The notes: generated by a model from the letters alone, not told the origin. Shown: positions 24,123 through 34,390, counted from the first letter of the stretch. The stretch is 64,000 nt of DNA from DATNPX01 sp036702975 (GCA_036702975.1 DATNPX010000033.1:94419-158418); one strand, 5' to 3'. Numbers and translations are program-made.

Positions 24123-26588
24123 CTATTTCTTCAATAGTGCTTGGCGACGTTTGACTTCCGCTTCGACTTCGTCTGGCGATATGTTGTTGACCTGCATCGG
24201 TCCGGCGCAGATTTCGCGCCAGGGTGCTCCAGCGAGAGCCTGGCGGACTATAACTTCAAATACCTGAGCTCGAACGCCACTGCCGTAGCTTCCTGGTCCG
24301 GCGCCTGCAAATGGTGTTGTCATCTGATTCTGCCTTCCGGGGATCGCTTGCTGTGATGCGGATGGAGACATTTGAGGCGGCACAGCCATGCCTGGAGATT
24401 GAGCCGGCTCGGGTTGAGGAGGCAACGATTGTTGGGGCGCGGGAGACTGCATTTGCGGTTGCATCTGTGGCTGCATAGGGGCAGGAATCTGCGCTTGAGG
24501 TTGGGCCATCGGCATGGGGGCCTGAGCTTGTTGATGCTGTGGTTGCGCGTGCTGTTGTGGATCACCCTGAAACAGCGGCTTGTTTGGTGCTGCATCAAAT
24601 AGTGATGGTGCAGCCCCTGCAGTGGGTGCGCTGTCGAAGAACCCGGGCTTGGACAATGCATCGGCACGAGCTTTGCTGGCGCTGAATTGATTTTTCAGTT
24701 CAGTGACCATCTCTTTGAGTTCGTCCATCTGATTGCGCAGACGTCCATTTTCATTCTCTTTCCGTGCAAGCTCAGATTCTTTTTCTTGAATTAGTTCATC
24801 TCTCTTTTGCAGTGATTCGCTCAATTCATCGTAACGAGCATTGAACTCTTCCCATCTGGAATTGAGAAGATCTTGTGCTTCTGCCAACTCTTGGTCTTTT
24901 GATAAGAGCATATCGCTGAACTCGCTCTCGCGGGAACTCATCTTCTTTTCGAGTTCGAGTTGGCTCTTGCGCAACTCCTCTAGTTGCTGTACGAGAGCCT
25001 CGTCCTGGACAACCTTTACGATGGTATTACCATCTTCTGCATAAGTAACAGGAGCTCTCTTCGGTGGGTCTGGCGCTTGCACTGCATCGTATGCGGCGCG
25101 GAACAGATTTCCTGAAAGGCGTGATGTTCCTAACAAATCCACCAGCCTATGCAGCAAATCGGCCGGGTGGTCACTGGGAAACACAGCCATGTATGCGCAT
25201 TTGAATGTCCACGGATCTATCTGACCAGCACTAAGCTGATCGGCTAAATTCATGACCAATTGATCTGGACTCAGTTTCTGCTCTGCTTCTGGTTCAGCCT
25301 TGATCTTCGACTCCATCGTTTGTACGAGTTGATCGATAGCCGGGACTAGTTCACTCACAGCTTTCATCGGTTCGAGGGCCGCTGAGAGCGAGTCCATGAG
25401 CCCATTGAGAGTCATGCCGAGTTCGGAAAAAGTCTGTGTCTGCAGCGTTTCCGAGAGAGTGCGCAATGCCTCAGTCTGTTGGGTTGCGCTTGATTGCAAT
25501 GCGGATAAATTCATTGCACAGGCGCCCATTGCCTGGTCGATGTTTGTCAGTGTGTCCAACACTTGCACGTGGCCAATTTTATCCACGATTACATGAGCCG
25601 GTTGATCGACGACGACTTTCGTCGGCTCACTCACTTTGTCTACGATCACATGCATTTGACCGTTGGAAGCTAAATTCACAATCACATGGTTGTCAGTCTG
25701 CGGCACCGAGGATGGTGCGCTTGGCGCATCTTCGTCATCTGATTGCGTCGACGCCTTTGCCGTTTTGCTTCCTTTCTTGGCCTTCGATTCCTTCGCTGCG
25801 TTGGTGCTGGCGGCGGAGTCGTCCGTTGTCGGTGGCTGACTTGCAGGCGCTGTGGTCGCCGGATCGCTGAAGGCTTCTATGGAATGGCTTGAAGGTTGTT
25901 TGCTTGTTTGTCCGAAAAAGTCAGGTTCAGTTGTTTTGGCTACAGGTTCTTCGATGCTTTCGGCTGGAGCCGGCTCACTTTTACTCTCAGTGCCGAAAAA
26001 GCCAGATGAGTCGGTTTTTGCAGTACTAGTTATGATTTCGGATTTCTCTGGCTCGGGCACCGGTTCTGGTTCTGGTGACGGTTCTGGCTCGGCAGGTTTT
26101 TCTGGCTCGGCGGTCGACCAATCTGCTATCTCAGTCAGCGCTGAGCTCGACGAGCTGGCGCCAATCGCGCTTCCAAATGAAGTACGCGAAAGCCCTTTCA
26201 ATGATTCAGACAGAGAGCCGAGTCCAAAACCTGAGCCACTGATAACTGTGGATGGAGCGGTTTGCGGCGCTGGTTCCATCGCGACTGTATTTGCTGAACC
26301 GGCGATGTCATTTCCCGACGAAGCGGCTAAATCCTCGAGGCGGAATCCAGGCTGTCCGTGTTGAGGATCGGCTGCAGAGCCGCTGGTTCCGTTGCTGCTT
26401 CCATTGCTCCCAGATTCCGCGGTATTCCCATTCTCTGGTGCAGCTTTTGCTTCGGCTACATTTTCCGGAGTTTTAGCGCGCGCATAAGGGTCCTGACTAT
26501 AAGGGTCAGGAGGTAAAGCTTGTTTTGCTAGTGAGCCTCTTAGTCGTGCTCGTCGAGCGGCTAAAGATGATTCATCCTGAGAGCCCAT
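24123..26588 (-). CDS. Large disordered and coiled-coil protein linked to the ATPase cluster
   Basis: 821 residues, no recognised family, no signal peptide. Residues 1-300 are low-complexity (Ser/Pro/Glu/Ala) and contain GFFGT and DFFGQ. Around 310-335 HVIVDK occurs twice in a short beta-like stretch. Residues about 340-440 are helical. A long coiled coil spans about 533-636 (Leu/Glu/Lys heptads such as LEELRKSQLELEKKM). Then PGFFDSAP, a Gln/Pro/Met-rich stretch (about 650-770) and a conserved-looking C-terminal helical domain (VRAQVFEVIVRQALAGAPW). Transcribed divergently from the VirD4-like ATPase gene, whose tail carries the same FF motif. Likely cytosolic scaffold; function unknown. Confidence 0.75.
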   Translation of the reverse strand: MGSQDESSLAARRARLRGSLAKQALPPDPYSQDPYARAKTPENVAEAKAAPENGNTAESGSNGSSNGTSGSAADPQHGQPGFRLEDLAASSGNDIAGSANTVAMEPAPQTAPSTVISGSGFGLGSLSESLKGLSRTSFGSAIGASSSSSALTEIADWSTAEPEKPAEPEPSPEPEPVPEPEKSEIITSTAKTDSSGFFGTESKSEPAPAESIEEPVAKTTEPDFFGQTSKQPSSHSIEAFSDPATTAPASQPPTTDDSAASTNAAKESKAKKGSKTAKASTQSDDEDAPSAPSSVPQTDNHVIVNLASNGQMHVIVDKVSEPTKVVVDQPAHVIVDKIGHVQVLDTLTNIDQAMGACAMNLSALQSSATQQTEALRTLSETLQTQTFSELGMTLNGLMDSLSAALEPMKAVSELVPAIDQLVQTMESKIKAEPEAEQKLSPDQLVMNLADQLSAGQIDPWTFKCAYMAVFPSDHPADLLHRLVDLLGTSRLSGNLFRAAYDAVQAPDPPKRAPVTYAEDGNTIVKVVQDEALVQQLEELRKSQLELEKKMSSRESEFSDMLLSKDQELAEAQDLLNSRWEEFNARYDELSESLQKRDELIQEKESELARKENENGRLRNQMDELKEMVTELKNQFSASKARADALSKPGFFDSAPTAGAAPSLFDAAPNKPLFQGDPQQHAQPQHQQAQAPMPMAQPQAQIPAPMQPQMQPQMQSPAPQQSLPPQPEPAQSPGMAVPPQMSPSASQQAIPGRQNQMTTPFAGAGPGSYGSGVRAQVFEVIVRQALAGAPWREICAGPMQVNNISPDEVEAEVKRRQALLKK

Positions 26589-27122
26589 TAGATTCCTTCC
26601 TACTACTGTCCTGTTTTAGCCTGGTGCCAGTTTCCCGCCGAGTTCCACCGGCGCGCAGCTTTTATCGGACGTGTAAGCAACCTTATCGCCATTGATTATG
26701 TACCCAATAATATTATTTCTACTGCTGTTGATGCGGCATCCCAGGCAAATTTTTCGCCATAAAAACGCAGTTTGCGCCCACCGTGCGGCACTTACGGCTC
26801 TCGCTGAGACACAGCTTGATACTTAAATCTGATAATCGCCCCCTCAGCTATTCAGTATATAACCTCAGAGGGTCAGCCTTGGCGGCTATTGTTTGCTTGA
26901 CATCTGTCGCTCTCACCCTTAGTATGCTGTTGATTAGCGTACTGAACGTAGGTCACGCCGATTTACTAAGCAATTGAAGCCCTGAATTCCCCGAAGTCTT
27001 TGGAAGTCTTTGGCGGAACTTTGAAGATTTGCAGGATTTGGGCAAAACGTAAGTGGACCGTCTTCCGGCGGTTAGGTAAATCGCTTGCAATCACGATAGT
27101 ATTGAGTTAGAGGAAACTCAAA
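26589..27122. other. Divergent intergenic region without a convincing gene
   Basis: 534 nt between the divergent scaffold and ATPase genes. It must contain promoters for both directions, but no box pair is clearly better than background. A 64-codon open frame from a GTG at 26783 encodes a hydrophobic stretch but lacks a ribosome-binding site; I do not call it. Confidence 0.5.
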
Positions 27123-30100
27123 ATGGATCTCTTGATCTGTCATTCTTGTGGAACCGTACTTCGTGGCAAACTCAAGGCTTGCACCGGTTGTAGTCTTGCT
27201 TTGTCTGAATCAGCACCGACCCCGTTGCCGACTTTATCGCGTACTACCGGAGCGTTGGCAGTTCATGTCAAACCAGATCCGATCGTTTTAGAAAGACTTC
27301 TAGTTCGCAATCAATCCCAGGTCTGGCTGCGCGAAGCCAAGGGACAAGGAGGCGATGGTACAGAGCCAGAAGGTGTAGGCGAAGCGCTAGAAGGTGCTGA
27401 GCCTGCCGTAAATGGCAATGGTCACGGGAATGGTCATGGCAACGGAAACGGTCATGGAAATGGAAACGGTCATGGGAATGGAAACGGTGACGGCGATTAT
27501 ACTGGTGCCTCTCAAATAGAGCGCCAACCATTTGATTTTGCTCCTTCAACTACGCCGCCTGCTCCGCCAACTCCTGAGCAAGCGCCTGTGGTGCAGGCTC
27601 AGTCAATGCAAGATTACTCACCTTCTCCAGCGAGTGCTCCAGCGCAAGCTCCATTCGATCCGGCGCCACCACAAGTTGCTCAGGCACAAAGTGGTGTCTA
27701 TCAAAATTTTGCGGCGAGTTCAGCTCCTGTTGCTGCCGCGTCAACAATACCGTCAACTGGAGCTCCTGTTGCTGCGGGAGCTTCGCCTGCTTCCTGGGAT
27801 CAAGGCTCCGCTCCGAGTGCACCACCGGTAGCACCAACCGTTCAGGCACCCGTGCCGCAACCACCTCCATCTCCTGCACCAGCATATGCTGCACCTGAAG
27901 CACAACCGGCGCCACCGTCGCCCGCGCCAGTAGCTCCGTCAGCACCGGTGGACTTTTTCGATTCCCCCACTGCCAGGCAAATGAATCCTGGTAACAACGC
28001 CCTTGATGCTGCACCAGTTGTAGTGCCTCAAGAGACCGCTCCAGCCAGCGCAGCGCCGCCGGCGCTACCAGCGACTGTAGAACCGGCTGTACAGGCACCT
28101 GCTCCTGTTAATGTTTCACCGCCGAAACCGGTGCGCAGAGCTCAAGATCTGGATTTCTTCGCCTCAACCAGCGCTACTGCTTCGAGCGCACCTGAACAAA
28201 GAGGTCGCGCTGAATCATTTGAGCCAGAGCCGTCCACCAACTCTGGACGTGGGCGAAATCGAAATCGTGAGGAAGAATCAGGGGATGAGGCGTTCCCATT
28301 TTCCGATGAAGAGGCGGTTCGAGCCAAACCTAAGTTGAAGATTCGTCCTCCTGTCTCTCGCCAAGAAGAGGATGACGATTTCTTTGATGATGAATCACCG
28401 AAGAAATCAACTGCGGCTAGTCGTTCTTCGAGGCGCCCATCTACTTCTCGCCCGCATGGCCGTTCGTTTGAGAATGATGATGACGATGACGATGACGACG
28501 ATGATAATGTGGACGAGCACGATTTTGACGATGCTCCAAAGAGCAAGGGCAAAAATAAGGGTCGGCGTCCATCTGCGCGCGATGAGCGTGACGACCACGA
28601 TGACCATGACGAAGATGATGAGACGCCGCCGCCCAGACGTTCGTTCTCTGGTAACACCCCAACGTTCAAGGGACGCCCTCCAGCCAAGAAAGATCCTCGT
28701 GCGGCTAAGCTTGCGGCTCAAGGAAAGTCGTCCGCCCGAAGGGGCCCCGAAGATGACGATTCTGACGAGAAACCAAATTTCCTGCAAGCACCAGTAAATG
28801 TGCTCGGTTTCTCAATGAAGCGTCAGACGCAGATTATCATCGTAGCTGTAGCGCTCTTCGTGTTTCCGATGCTGTTTCAGTTCGTTGGTGGCATGATTAC
28901 GAATATGATCGCTGCCGCTAGCGGCGGTGCGGCTCAAGTTGCAGGCGGCGGTTCGTCTTCTGAACCTCTTATGATTGGCGGTGATTGGAAGATAACGTTT
29001 GCCACCGATAACGACAAACGAGCTTATACGTCCTACCTGAGTATGGAAGAGACTAACGGCCAGATTCAAGGTATTGGTCGCGATGGTGATCCTCAAAATG
29101 GTGCACCTTTCGTGTTTAGAGGTAGTGTTACACGACCGGACAATATCGCGTTCAATAAGGTCTATCAAAATCAAGATGAATACAGACCGTCTAAACCTAT
29201 CCAATATTTCGGTAAGTTGGACTTGCAGGGACGTCCGCGCGCCCAGGGCATTTGGCGCACGCAGATAACCAAGGGCCATTTCATCAAAGCTCAAGTCGTT
29301 AATTTGCAAGGCTCCTGGACTGCGGAACGCATCAGGGCTCATATCTATCATTTCCCGCAAGATCCGGCGAATGGACTGAGCAATTTGCCTGCGCCAGGTT
29401 CTCCTACTTCCAGTGGTAGCCCAACCAACCCGACGGGCGCTAAGAACATGTTCTTCCAGGGCTTGTTCATCTTCCTTGCTGTTGCTGTCGGTCTAGTCTG
29501 GTTGGTTTGGAACCTTTTCGGTACCAATGGTTTGATGAGCATTCGAGGCAAGCAACAATATATTCCGTCGCAGTATAAAGGTGACCACAATAAGATCAAG
29601 AATCAGCTCGCCAAGCCGATTGTAGCTGGCAGTCTGCCTCTTGGTATTAGACATGAATGGAAGCCATATTTCCCTTGGGAAAAGAAAGAGCTCGCACTGC
29701 CACCTAAGTTGAGAGAAAAAGACCCGCATCTTTTGGTGCTCGGTGCCGGCGACAAAGGCAAATCTCGATTCATCGCCAGTCTCATCACACACGATATTGA
29801 GTCAAACGATCGCGCTATTGTTGTCATCGATTCAGATGGCACTTTAGTCGACATGCTCTTGCGCTGGATTTCGCACCATCCAAAAGGCAAGCAGTTTGCC
29901 AAGCGAGTTGTTCTGCTCGATCCAACCAACAAGAAGGGCTCTCTCTCCTACAATCCGTTGGAGATGCCTGAAGACGAAGATTTGCAAGCTGCAGCTTCTT
30001 CGCTTGTCTATGGATTTAAGGCCATTTACACCGAACCACCTGGTTCGCAAAGCCAGTGGAATGCACAGACAGCCAATATTCTGCGCAACTCTGCCTTGCT

Positions 30101-31031
30101 GCTCATGGCGAACGGTAAGACCCTTACCGATTTGCCCACGCTTTTGCAAGACAATGACTTCCGAGACATCCTGCTCGAAAATGTTGAACGGAAGAAGCGC
30201 GACAAGGTTGAGTACTCGACTTTGCTCGAGAGCTGGGCTCAATACAAGAAACTAGCAAGAACAGATCAGTGGATCACGTGGGTTGAACCGTTGCTGAACC
30301 GAGTCACACCGATGCTTGGAGATCCGCGCATTCGTCCAATTCTGACCAATCCAGTCAGCGATATCAAGCTCACTCAGGTAATAAAACAGAAGAAGATTTT
30401 GCTGGTCAAGGTAGCTCGCGGGCAACTAGACGAAAATGCGAACCTCCTTGGAAGCCTTATTGTTACTGGGTTGAAGCAAGCCGCGATGTCTTTGAGTTCA
30501 GATGGCGAAGAGCTGCCGTCAGCACTTTATCTGGACGAGTTCGACGACTTCATCGAAAAAGAGACTTTGGAATCCATTACGACCGAAACCGACCGTTTCC
30601 AAATAGGCTTTGTTGGAGCCATCAAGACCTTGCAGCATCTGCCTGAGGACTTCCGAAATCAACTTGTGATTAGTGTCGGTACCATCGCCTGCTTCGCTTT
30701 GTCCAAAAAAGACGGCGACCTACTCGGTCCGCAAATGTTCCGTGTTGATGGTCGTAAGATTAAGCACCAGACCATGTCTAACTTCTTCAACCCGGTCAAT
30801 ACGTCACCCCAGTTCGAGCTGATTTCAGACGAAGAAAAATTGAACATCGACCGCGTTGTTGGTCAGGAGCTTCGTCATTTCTTCTGTTATCGTGTAGGCA
30901 GCCAGGCCGGCGTTTTCCATATGAAGTCTCACGATTTTAACGATATTGACGACAAAGACGTTAATTGGAAGCTCATGGAGCGTATGCAGTCAAACGCGGC
31001 AAAAACGGCTGATAAAGACAAGGACGCCTGA
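27123..31031 (+). CDS. Zinc-ribbon, two-TM, VirD4/TraG-like ATPase
   Basis: 1302 residues. N-terminal zinc ribbon (C6, C9, C20, C23); Gly/Asn/His repeat (about 97-125); Pro/Ala-rich region to 350 with DFFDSP and DFFAST; acidic/basic region with a run of about ten Asp near residue 455. TM1 about 569-590; an external domain of about 180 residues, beta-rich (GGDWKITFATDNDKRAYTSY); TM2 about 775-795. The cytosolic ATPase has Walker A GAGDKGKSR near 874 and Walker B ALYLDEFDDF near 1133, then a TraG/VirD4-type C-terminal part. Type IV coupling proteins have the TM-external-TM-ATPase plan but a much shorter external loop. GAGG precedes the ATG. Substrate unknown: DNA or protein. Confidence 0.8.
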   Translation: MDLLICHSCGTVLRGKLKACTGCSLALSESAPTPLPTLSRTTGALAVHVKPDPIVLERLLVRNQSQVWLREAKGQGGDGTEPEGVGEALEGAEPAVNGNGHGNGHGNGNGHGNGNGHGNGNGDGDYTGASQIERQPFDFAPSTTPPAPPTPEQAPVVQAQSMQDYSPSPASAPAQAPFDPAPPQVAQAQSGVYQNFAASSAPVAAASTIPSTGAPVAAGASPASWDQGSAPSAPPVAPTVQAPVPQPPPSPAPAYAAPEAQPAPPSPAPVAPSAPVDFFDSPTARQMNPGNNALDAAPVVVPQETAPASAAPPALPATVEPAVQAPAPVNVSPPKPVRRAQDLDFFASTSATASSAPEQRGRAESFEPEPSTNSGRGRNRNREEESGDEAFPFSDEEAVRAKPKLKIRPPVSRQEEDDDFFDDESPKKSTAASRSSRRPSTSRPHGRSFENDDDDDDDDDDNVDEHDFDDAPKSKGKNKGRRPSARDERDDHDDHDEDDETPPPRRSFSGNTPTFKGRPPAKKDPRAAKLAAQGKSSARRGPEDDDSDEKPNFLQAPVNVLGFSMKRQTQIIIVAVALFVFPMLFQFVGGMITNMIAAASGGAAQVAGGGSSSEPLMIGGDWKITFATDNDKRAYTSYLSMEETNGQIQGIGRDGDPQNGAPFVFRGSVTRPDNIAFNKVYQNQDEYRPSKPIQYFGKLDLQGRPRAQGIWRTQITKGHFIKAQVVNLQGSWTAERIRAHIYHFPQDPANGLSNLPAPGSPTSSGSPTNPTGAKNMFFQGLFIFLAVAVGLVWLVWNLFGTNGLMSIRGKQQYIPSQYKGDHNKIKNQLAKPIVAGSLPLGIRHEWKPYFPWEKKELALPPKLREKDPHLLVLGAGDKGKSRFIASLITHDIESNDRAIVVIDSDGTLVDMLLRWISHHPKGKQFAKRVVLLDPTNKKGSLSYNPLEMPEDEDLQAAASSLVYGFKAIYTEPPGSQSQWNAQTANILRNSALLLMANGKTLTDLPTLLQDNDFRDILLENVERKKRDKVEYSTLLESWAQYKKLARTDQWITWVEPLLNRVTPMLGDPRIRPILTNPVSDIKLTQVIKQKKILLVKVARGQLDENANLLGSLIVTGLKQAAMSLSSDGEELPSALYLDEFDDFIEKETLESITTETDRFQIGFVGAIKTLQHLPEDFRNQLVISVGTIACFALSKKDGDLLGPQMFRVDGRKIKHQTMSNFFNPVNTSPQFELISDEEKLNIDRVVGQELRHFFCYRVGSQAGVFHMKSHDFNDIDDKDVNWKLMERMQSNAAKTADKDKDA
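27412..27497 (+). repeat. Gly-Asn-Gly-His coding repeat
   Basis: Imperfect tandem repeats of GGNAAYGGNCAY-type units encode (NGNGHG)n inside the ATPase N-terminal region. It is coding low-complexity sequence prone to slippage, not a CRISPR: units are 6-18 nt and there are no spacers. Confidence 0.8.
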
Positions 31032-31148
31032 TTTGCCAGTTAGACCATTTGGGTGCGTATTTTCAGCTATTTAGATTGTATAGTTTAAGTGGTACAAGCT
31101 ACTCGAGTTGTCTTATTGACAGGATTTTGAAAGGTATCAAAAAGAGTC

Positions 31149-34100
31149 GTGCAGGGATCAGGTAATAGTCAGGGAGACGGTGGGCGCAACATCTGGGAAG
31201 AAAAGATCGCCGACTTGCGCCGGTATGATCTAGACTCCTTAGACACCAATCCCATCAATCCGGCCGAGCTATCGAGTTGGCCGATACCGGATCTCACTTT
31301 TGTGCGAGTCGACGGTATCCTGCGCTCCTGGGATATCGAACGCGAAAAACAGCAGCAACAGCAACAACCGCAGCAAAGTAACGATCCTAATGCTGTGCCG
31401 AAACGCATGTACCTGATGGAAGATGCGCTAACGGGTCTGCACAGTCAGAAAACTAACCTCGCCTATCTTGCACTTGGTGGTAAACAAGGCGTTAGGTACT
31501 ACATGGGTATCTCTCCACCGGCGGGCTTCGATTCACCTGATGGTGATTCGGCAAAGCTTTCATTCGGCACGCTTAGGTCAATCTTGTACAGCGTCTATAA
31601 CGGCGTTGATATTTTCAAAGACCCATTCAATGCCGATTCTATTCGTGATCTGATCTCTCCGCTTTCAAATTATGTTGGGCTAGTTACGGGCATTCCCGCT
31701 TTGAAGAGCACCGCTGGTGACACTATGGATTCAGAGCAGATCGAGCGCCTGGCGAACGGTCTGCAAGGGCATGATTTTGGCGTTCTAACGCTTGCTGTCC
31801 CGATTCCGCCGCAGTTAGTCAACCAGGAAGAGTTCAGCATCGTTGACCAGATTCAGAAAGCGCAAGAGAATGAAGACCCTGAGAAAAAACGCAGGATTAA
31901 GTATTATCTCGAATTGCAAGACGCTTACCTGAAGCACATTCAGCTAGGCACCGCTATCGGCAGTTGGCAAGTTTGTTGTTACTACTTTGCTGCTGACCGA
32001 TCGGTGTTTGCGCGTTTGCAGTCACTGATTCGCGCAACCTACGTTGATGAAACAAGTAAGCCGACCCCGATTAGAACCCACGAAATGAAGGGTCTCAAGC
32101 CACATCTTGAACAGTTCGGATTGATCAAGAATCAGCGGGTCGGTGACTTTCAGAAGCTTCTCGGATACAAGCTGCTCACGCCGCTCAATTCACGCATGCT
32201 CTCTGCTTACATCCATCTTCCCAAGCATGAGATGGCTGGTTTCCGCATTCGCAGATCTGCCGAATTTAGTTTGGCTGAGATTCCGCCGAAAGATCCTACT
32301 CGAGTTATAGCCATCGGCAATATTCTCGATAAAGGCGTCGACACTGGCAACTTGTACTATATCGATGTAGATGCGCTGCAAAAACACACGATTGTCTGTG
32401 GTGTTACAGGCGGTGGTAAGACAAACACCTGTTTTTATCTTTTGGGGCAGTTGCACCGCTATGGTATTCCGTTCATGGTGTGCGAACCAGCTAAATCGGA
32501 ATATAGGCACATGATGCTCATGTCCGAAACATTCAAAGGAATTGGTCAAGCCTTTTCTTTGGGTGATGAAACGGTGTCGCCGTTCCGGTTAAATCCGTTT
32601 GAAATTCTAAAAGGCGTAAAAGTTCAGACGCACCTGGATGCGTTGAAATCAGTGTTCAACGCCAGTTTTGAAATGTACTCGCCAATGCCACAGGTTTTGG
32701 AAAAAGCACTCAACTCCATTTACAGCGTGCGAGGCTGGGACCTCGTTCAAAATAAGAACCGGCGCTTGCCGCCAGGAATCTTGCCTGGCGATCCCGATTG
32801 CCCGGGCGAGATATATCCAACCATGAAGGATCTGTTTGAAATTATCGATCCGACAGTTGAGTCCTTCGGTTATTCTGAAAGAATCGGACCTGACGTGCAA
32901 GCGGCTCTTAAAGCCAGAATCGGTTCTTTGCTGATTGGTGGTAAAGGACAGATGCTCAACACGCGTCGTTCGATTCCGATGAGCGTTCTCTTTGGAAGAC
33001 CGACAGTCGTTGAGCTAAAAATGGTGTCTGAAGACAGCGAGAAGTCGTTCTTGATGGGGATGATTCTAGTCTTCTTGTACGAGTATCGTGAAGCAACCGG
33101 TCCGAAAGATCAATTACAGCACGTGATGCTGGTTGAAGAGGCTCACCGTTTGCTGAAGAACGTTCCTACGGGTCAGTCAGGTGAAAATGCTAACCCTGCC
33201 GGTAAAGCGGTAGAATTTTTCACTAACATGTTGGCAGAAATTCGTTCTTACGGACAGGGATTTATCATTGCCGACCAAATTCCCAATAAGTTGGCTCCTG
33301 AGGCGCTTAAAAATACTAATTTGAAGATCATGCATAGAATCGTGTCGGTCGATGACCGCGACTCTATGGGTGGTGCCATGAATTTGGACGATATTCAGAA
33401 GCGCCACGTTACGGCCTTAGGTCAGGGACGTGCCCTCGTGTATGCAGAAAAGATGGAACAACCTTACCATCTGCAGATCATGTTCGATAAGACTAAAGAG
33501 GTGCCACCACCTGAAACGCCTGAAGAGTCAGACAACGTTGTACGCGAAGCAATGAAAGGTCTCAATATAGTTGCCACTTTTGACAGACATCTCGGTTGCA
33601 AATTTTGCTTGCATCGTTGTGATTCGCAGATACTCGATACTGCCATTCTTGTGGCGGATGATCCTTTATTCAGGCTTGTTTATAACCGCTATCTGCTTTC
33701 GACTCTCAAAGACCTCACGCAGCTGGTGCACTTTAGAGCGCAAATTATTCATGAGATTCAGCGTGTTATTGGTGGTCGTGCGCGAAGCGGAAACATCACC
33801 GGTATCACCTGGTGCGTTCTCACCCAAGCAACAGAGCGCTATTTCGAGCGTAAAGGCGAGGAAAACTATTGGTATTACGACCAAGTTCGCGAACAGCACA
33901 TGCGTTGGCTCAATCTTCTAAGACCTGCATTTCAGCCGACTGAAGTCAATCGGCGTTTGGATATTTCAATTCTCAAACAGTGGCGCGATGATTTTCTCGA
34001 ACTACACAAACGTGACCAAGGACCGCTGCCGACATGCGGCCCGTGCACATCCAAGTGCTTGTACAGATTTGAAGTTTCGGAAGTCGTGCGCGATCCTAAG

Positions 34101-34388
34101 ATCAAATTTGACTTCAACTCCTCAATCAACCGCAAGGACACTCCAGCTTCAGATTCAGCCGCCTGGTTCTGCCGCCTACTGACTGAGCGCTTGATTGGCC
34201 AAGGTGATGTCGATCTTGCTTATTGTCTTGCTGTGCACCTTATTAAAGACCAGCAACTATCAACTGATGCGCAGCTGGTTTTGCTGCATAAAGTAAGAAC
34301 CGCTCTCGAAAACTTCCAGAACGAAGGTGAAGAGGGTGAAGGTGGCGGTGCCCCCGGTGGTGAAGGTGGTGGCGGCGGCGGTGAATAG
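31149..34388 (+). CDS. HerA/DUF87-like ATPase with C-terminal cysteine motifs
   Basis: 1079 residues, start GTG with AAGAG close upstream. An N-terminal region of about 385 residues without recognised family leads to a HerA/FtsK-superfamily ATPase: a HAS-barrel-like VIAIGNIL..G strand region, Walker A GVTGGGKTN near 417, Walker B HVMLVEEAHRLL near 658, then SYGQGFIIADQIPNKLAPEALKN and a sensor/arginine region (VSVDDRDSMG). VirB4 and archaeal HerA share this core. The C-terminal third has two CxxCxxxC motifs (CKFCLHRC near 815, CGPCTSKC near 962) and ends in a Gly/Glu-rich tail. Follows the VirD4-like gene by 117 nt and precedes a small gene by 2 nt. Probably a hexameric motor. Confidence 0.82.
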   Translation: MQGSGNSQGDGGRNIWEEKIADLRRYDLDSLDTNPINPAELSSWPIPDLTFVRVDGILRSWDIEREKQQQQQQPQQSNDPNAVPKRMYLMEDALTGLHSQKTNLAYLALGGKQGVRYYMGISPPAGFDSPDGDSAKLSFGTLRSILYSVYNGVDIFKDPFNADSIRDLISPLSNYVGLVTGIPALKSTAGDTMDSEQIERLANGLQGHDFGVLTLAVPIPPQLVNQEEFSIVDQIQKAQENEDPEKKRRIKYYLELQDAYLKHIQLGTAIGSWQVCCYYFAADRSVFARLQSLIRATYVDETSKPTPIRTHEMKGLKPHLEQFGLIKNQRVGDFQKLLGYKLLTPLNSRMLSAYIHLPKHEMAGFRIRRSAEFSLAEIPPKDPTRVIAIGNILDKGVDTGNLYYIDVDALQKHTIVCGVTGGGKTNTCFYLLGQLHRYGIPFMVCEPAKSEYRHMMLMSETFKGIGQAFSLGDETVSPFRLNPFEILKGVKVQTHLDALKSVFNASFEMYSPMPQVLEKALNSIYSVRGWDLVQNKNRRLPPGILPGDPDCPGEIYPTMKDLFEIIDPTVESFGYSERIGPDVQAALKARIGSLLIGGKGQMLNTRRSIPMSVLFGRPTVVELKMVSEDSEKSFLMGMILVFLYEYREATGPKDQLQHVMLVEEAHRLLKNVPTGQSGENANPAGKAVEFFTNMLAEIRSYGQGFIIADQIPNKLAPEALKNTNLKIMHRIVSVDDRDSMGGAMNLDDIQKRHVTALGQGRALVYAEKMEQPYHLQIMFDKTKEVPPPETPEESDNVVREAMKGLNIVATFDRHLGCKFCLHRCDSQILDTAILVADDPLFRLVYNRYLLSTLKDLTQLVHFRAQIIHEIQRVIGGRARSGNITGITWCVLTQATERYFERKGEENYWYYDQVREQHMRWLNLLRPAFQPTEVNRRLDISILKQWRDDFLELHKRDQGPLPTCGPCTSKCLYRFEVSEVVRDPKIKFDFNSSINRKDTPASDSAAWFCRLLTERLIGQGDVDLAYCLAVHLIKDQQLSTDAQLVLLHKVRTALENFQNEGEEGEGGGAPGGEGGGGGGE

Positions 34389-34390
34389 CT

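Noticed and set aside
24123..26588. SMC- or MukB-like role for the coiled-coil protein
   Set aside because: The coiled coil is only about 100 residues and there is no ATPase head.
26783..26977. 64-codon hydrophobic open frame in the divergent gap
   Set aside because: GTG start without a Shine-Dalgarno, no family, and within a region expected to hold promoters.
27412..27497. Regular repeat resembling a CRISPR
   Set aside because: Units are 6-18 nt, translate to GNGH repeats in frame and have no spacers. It is coding low complexity.
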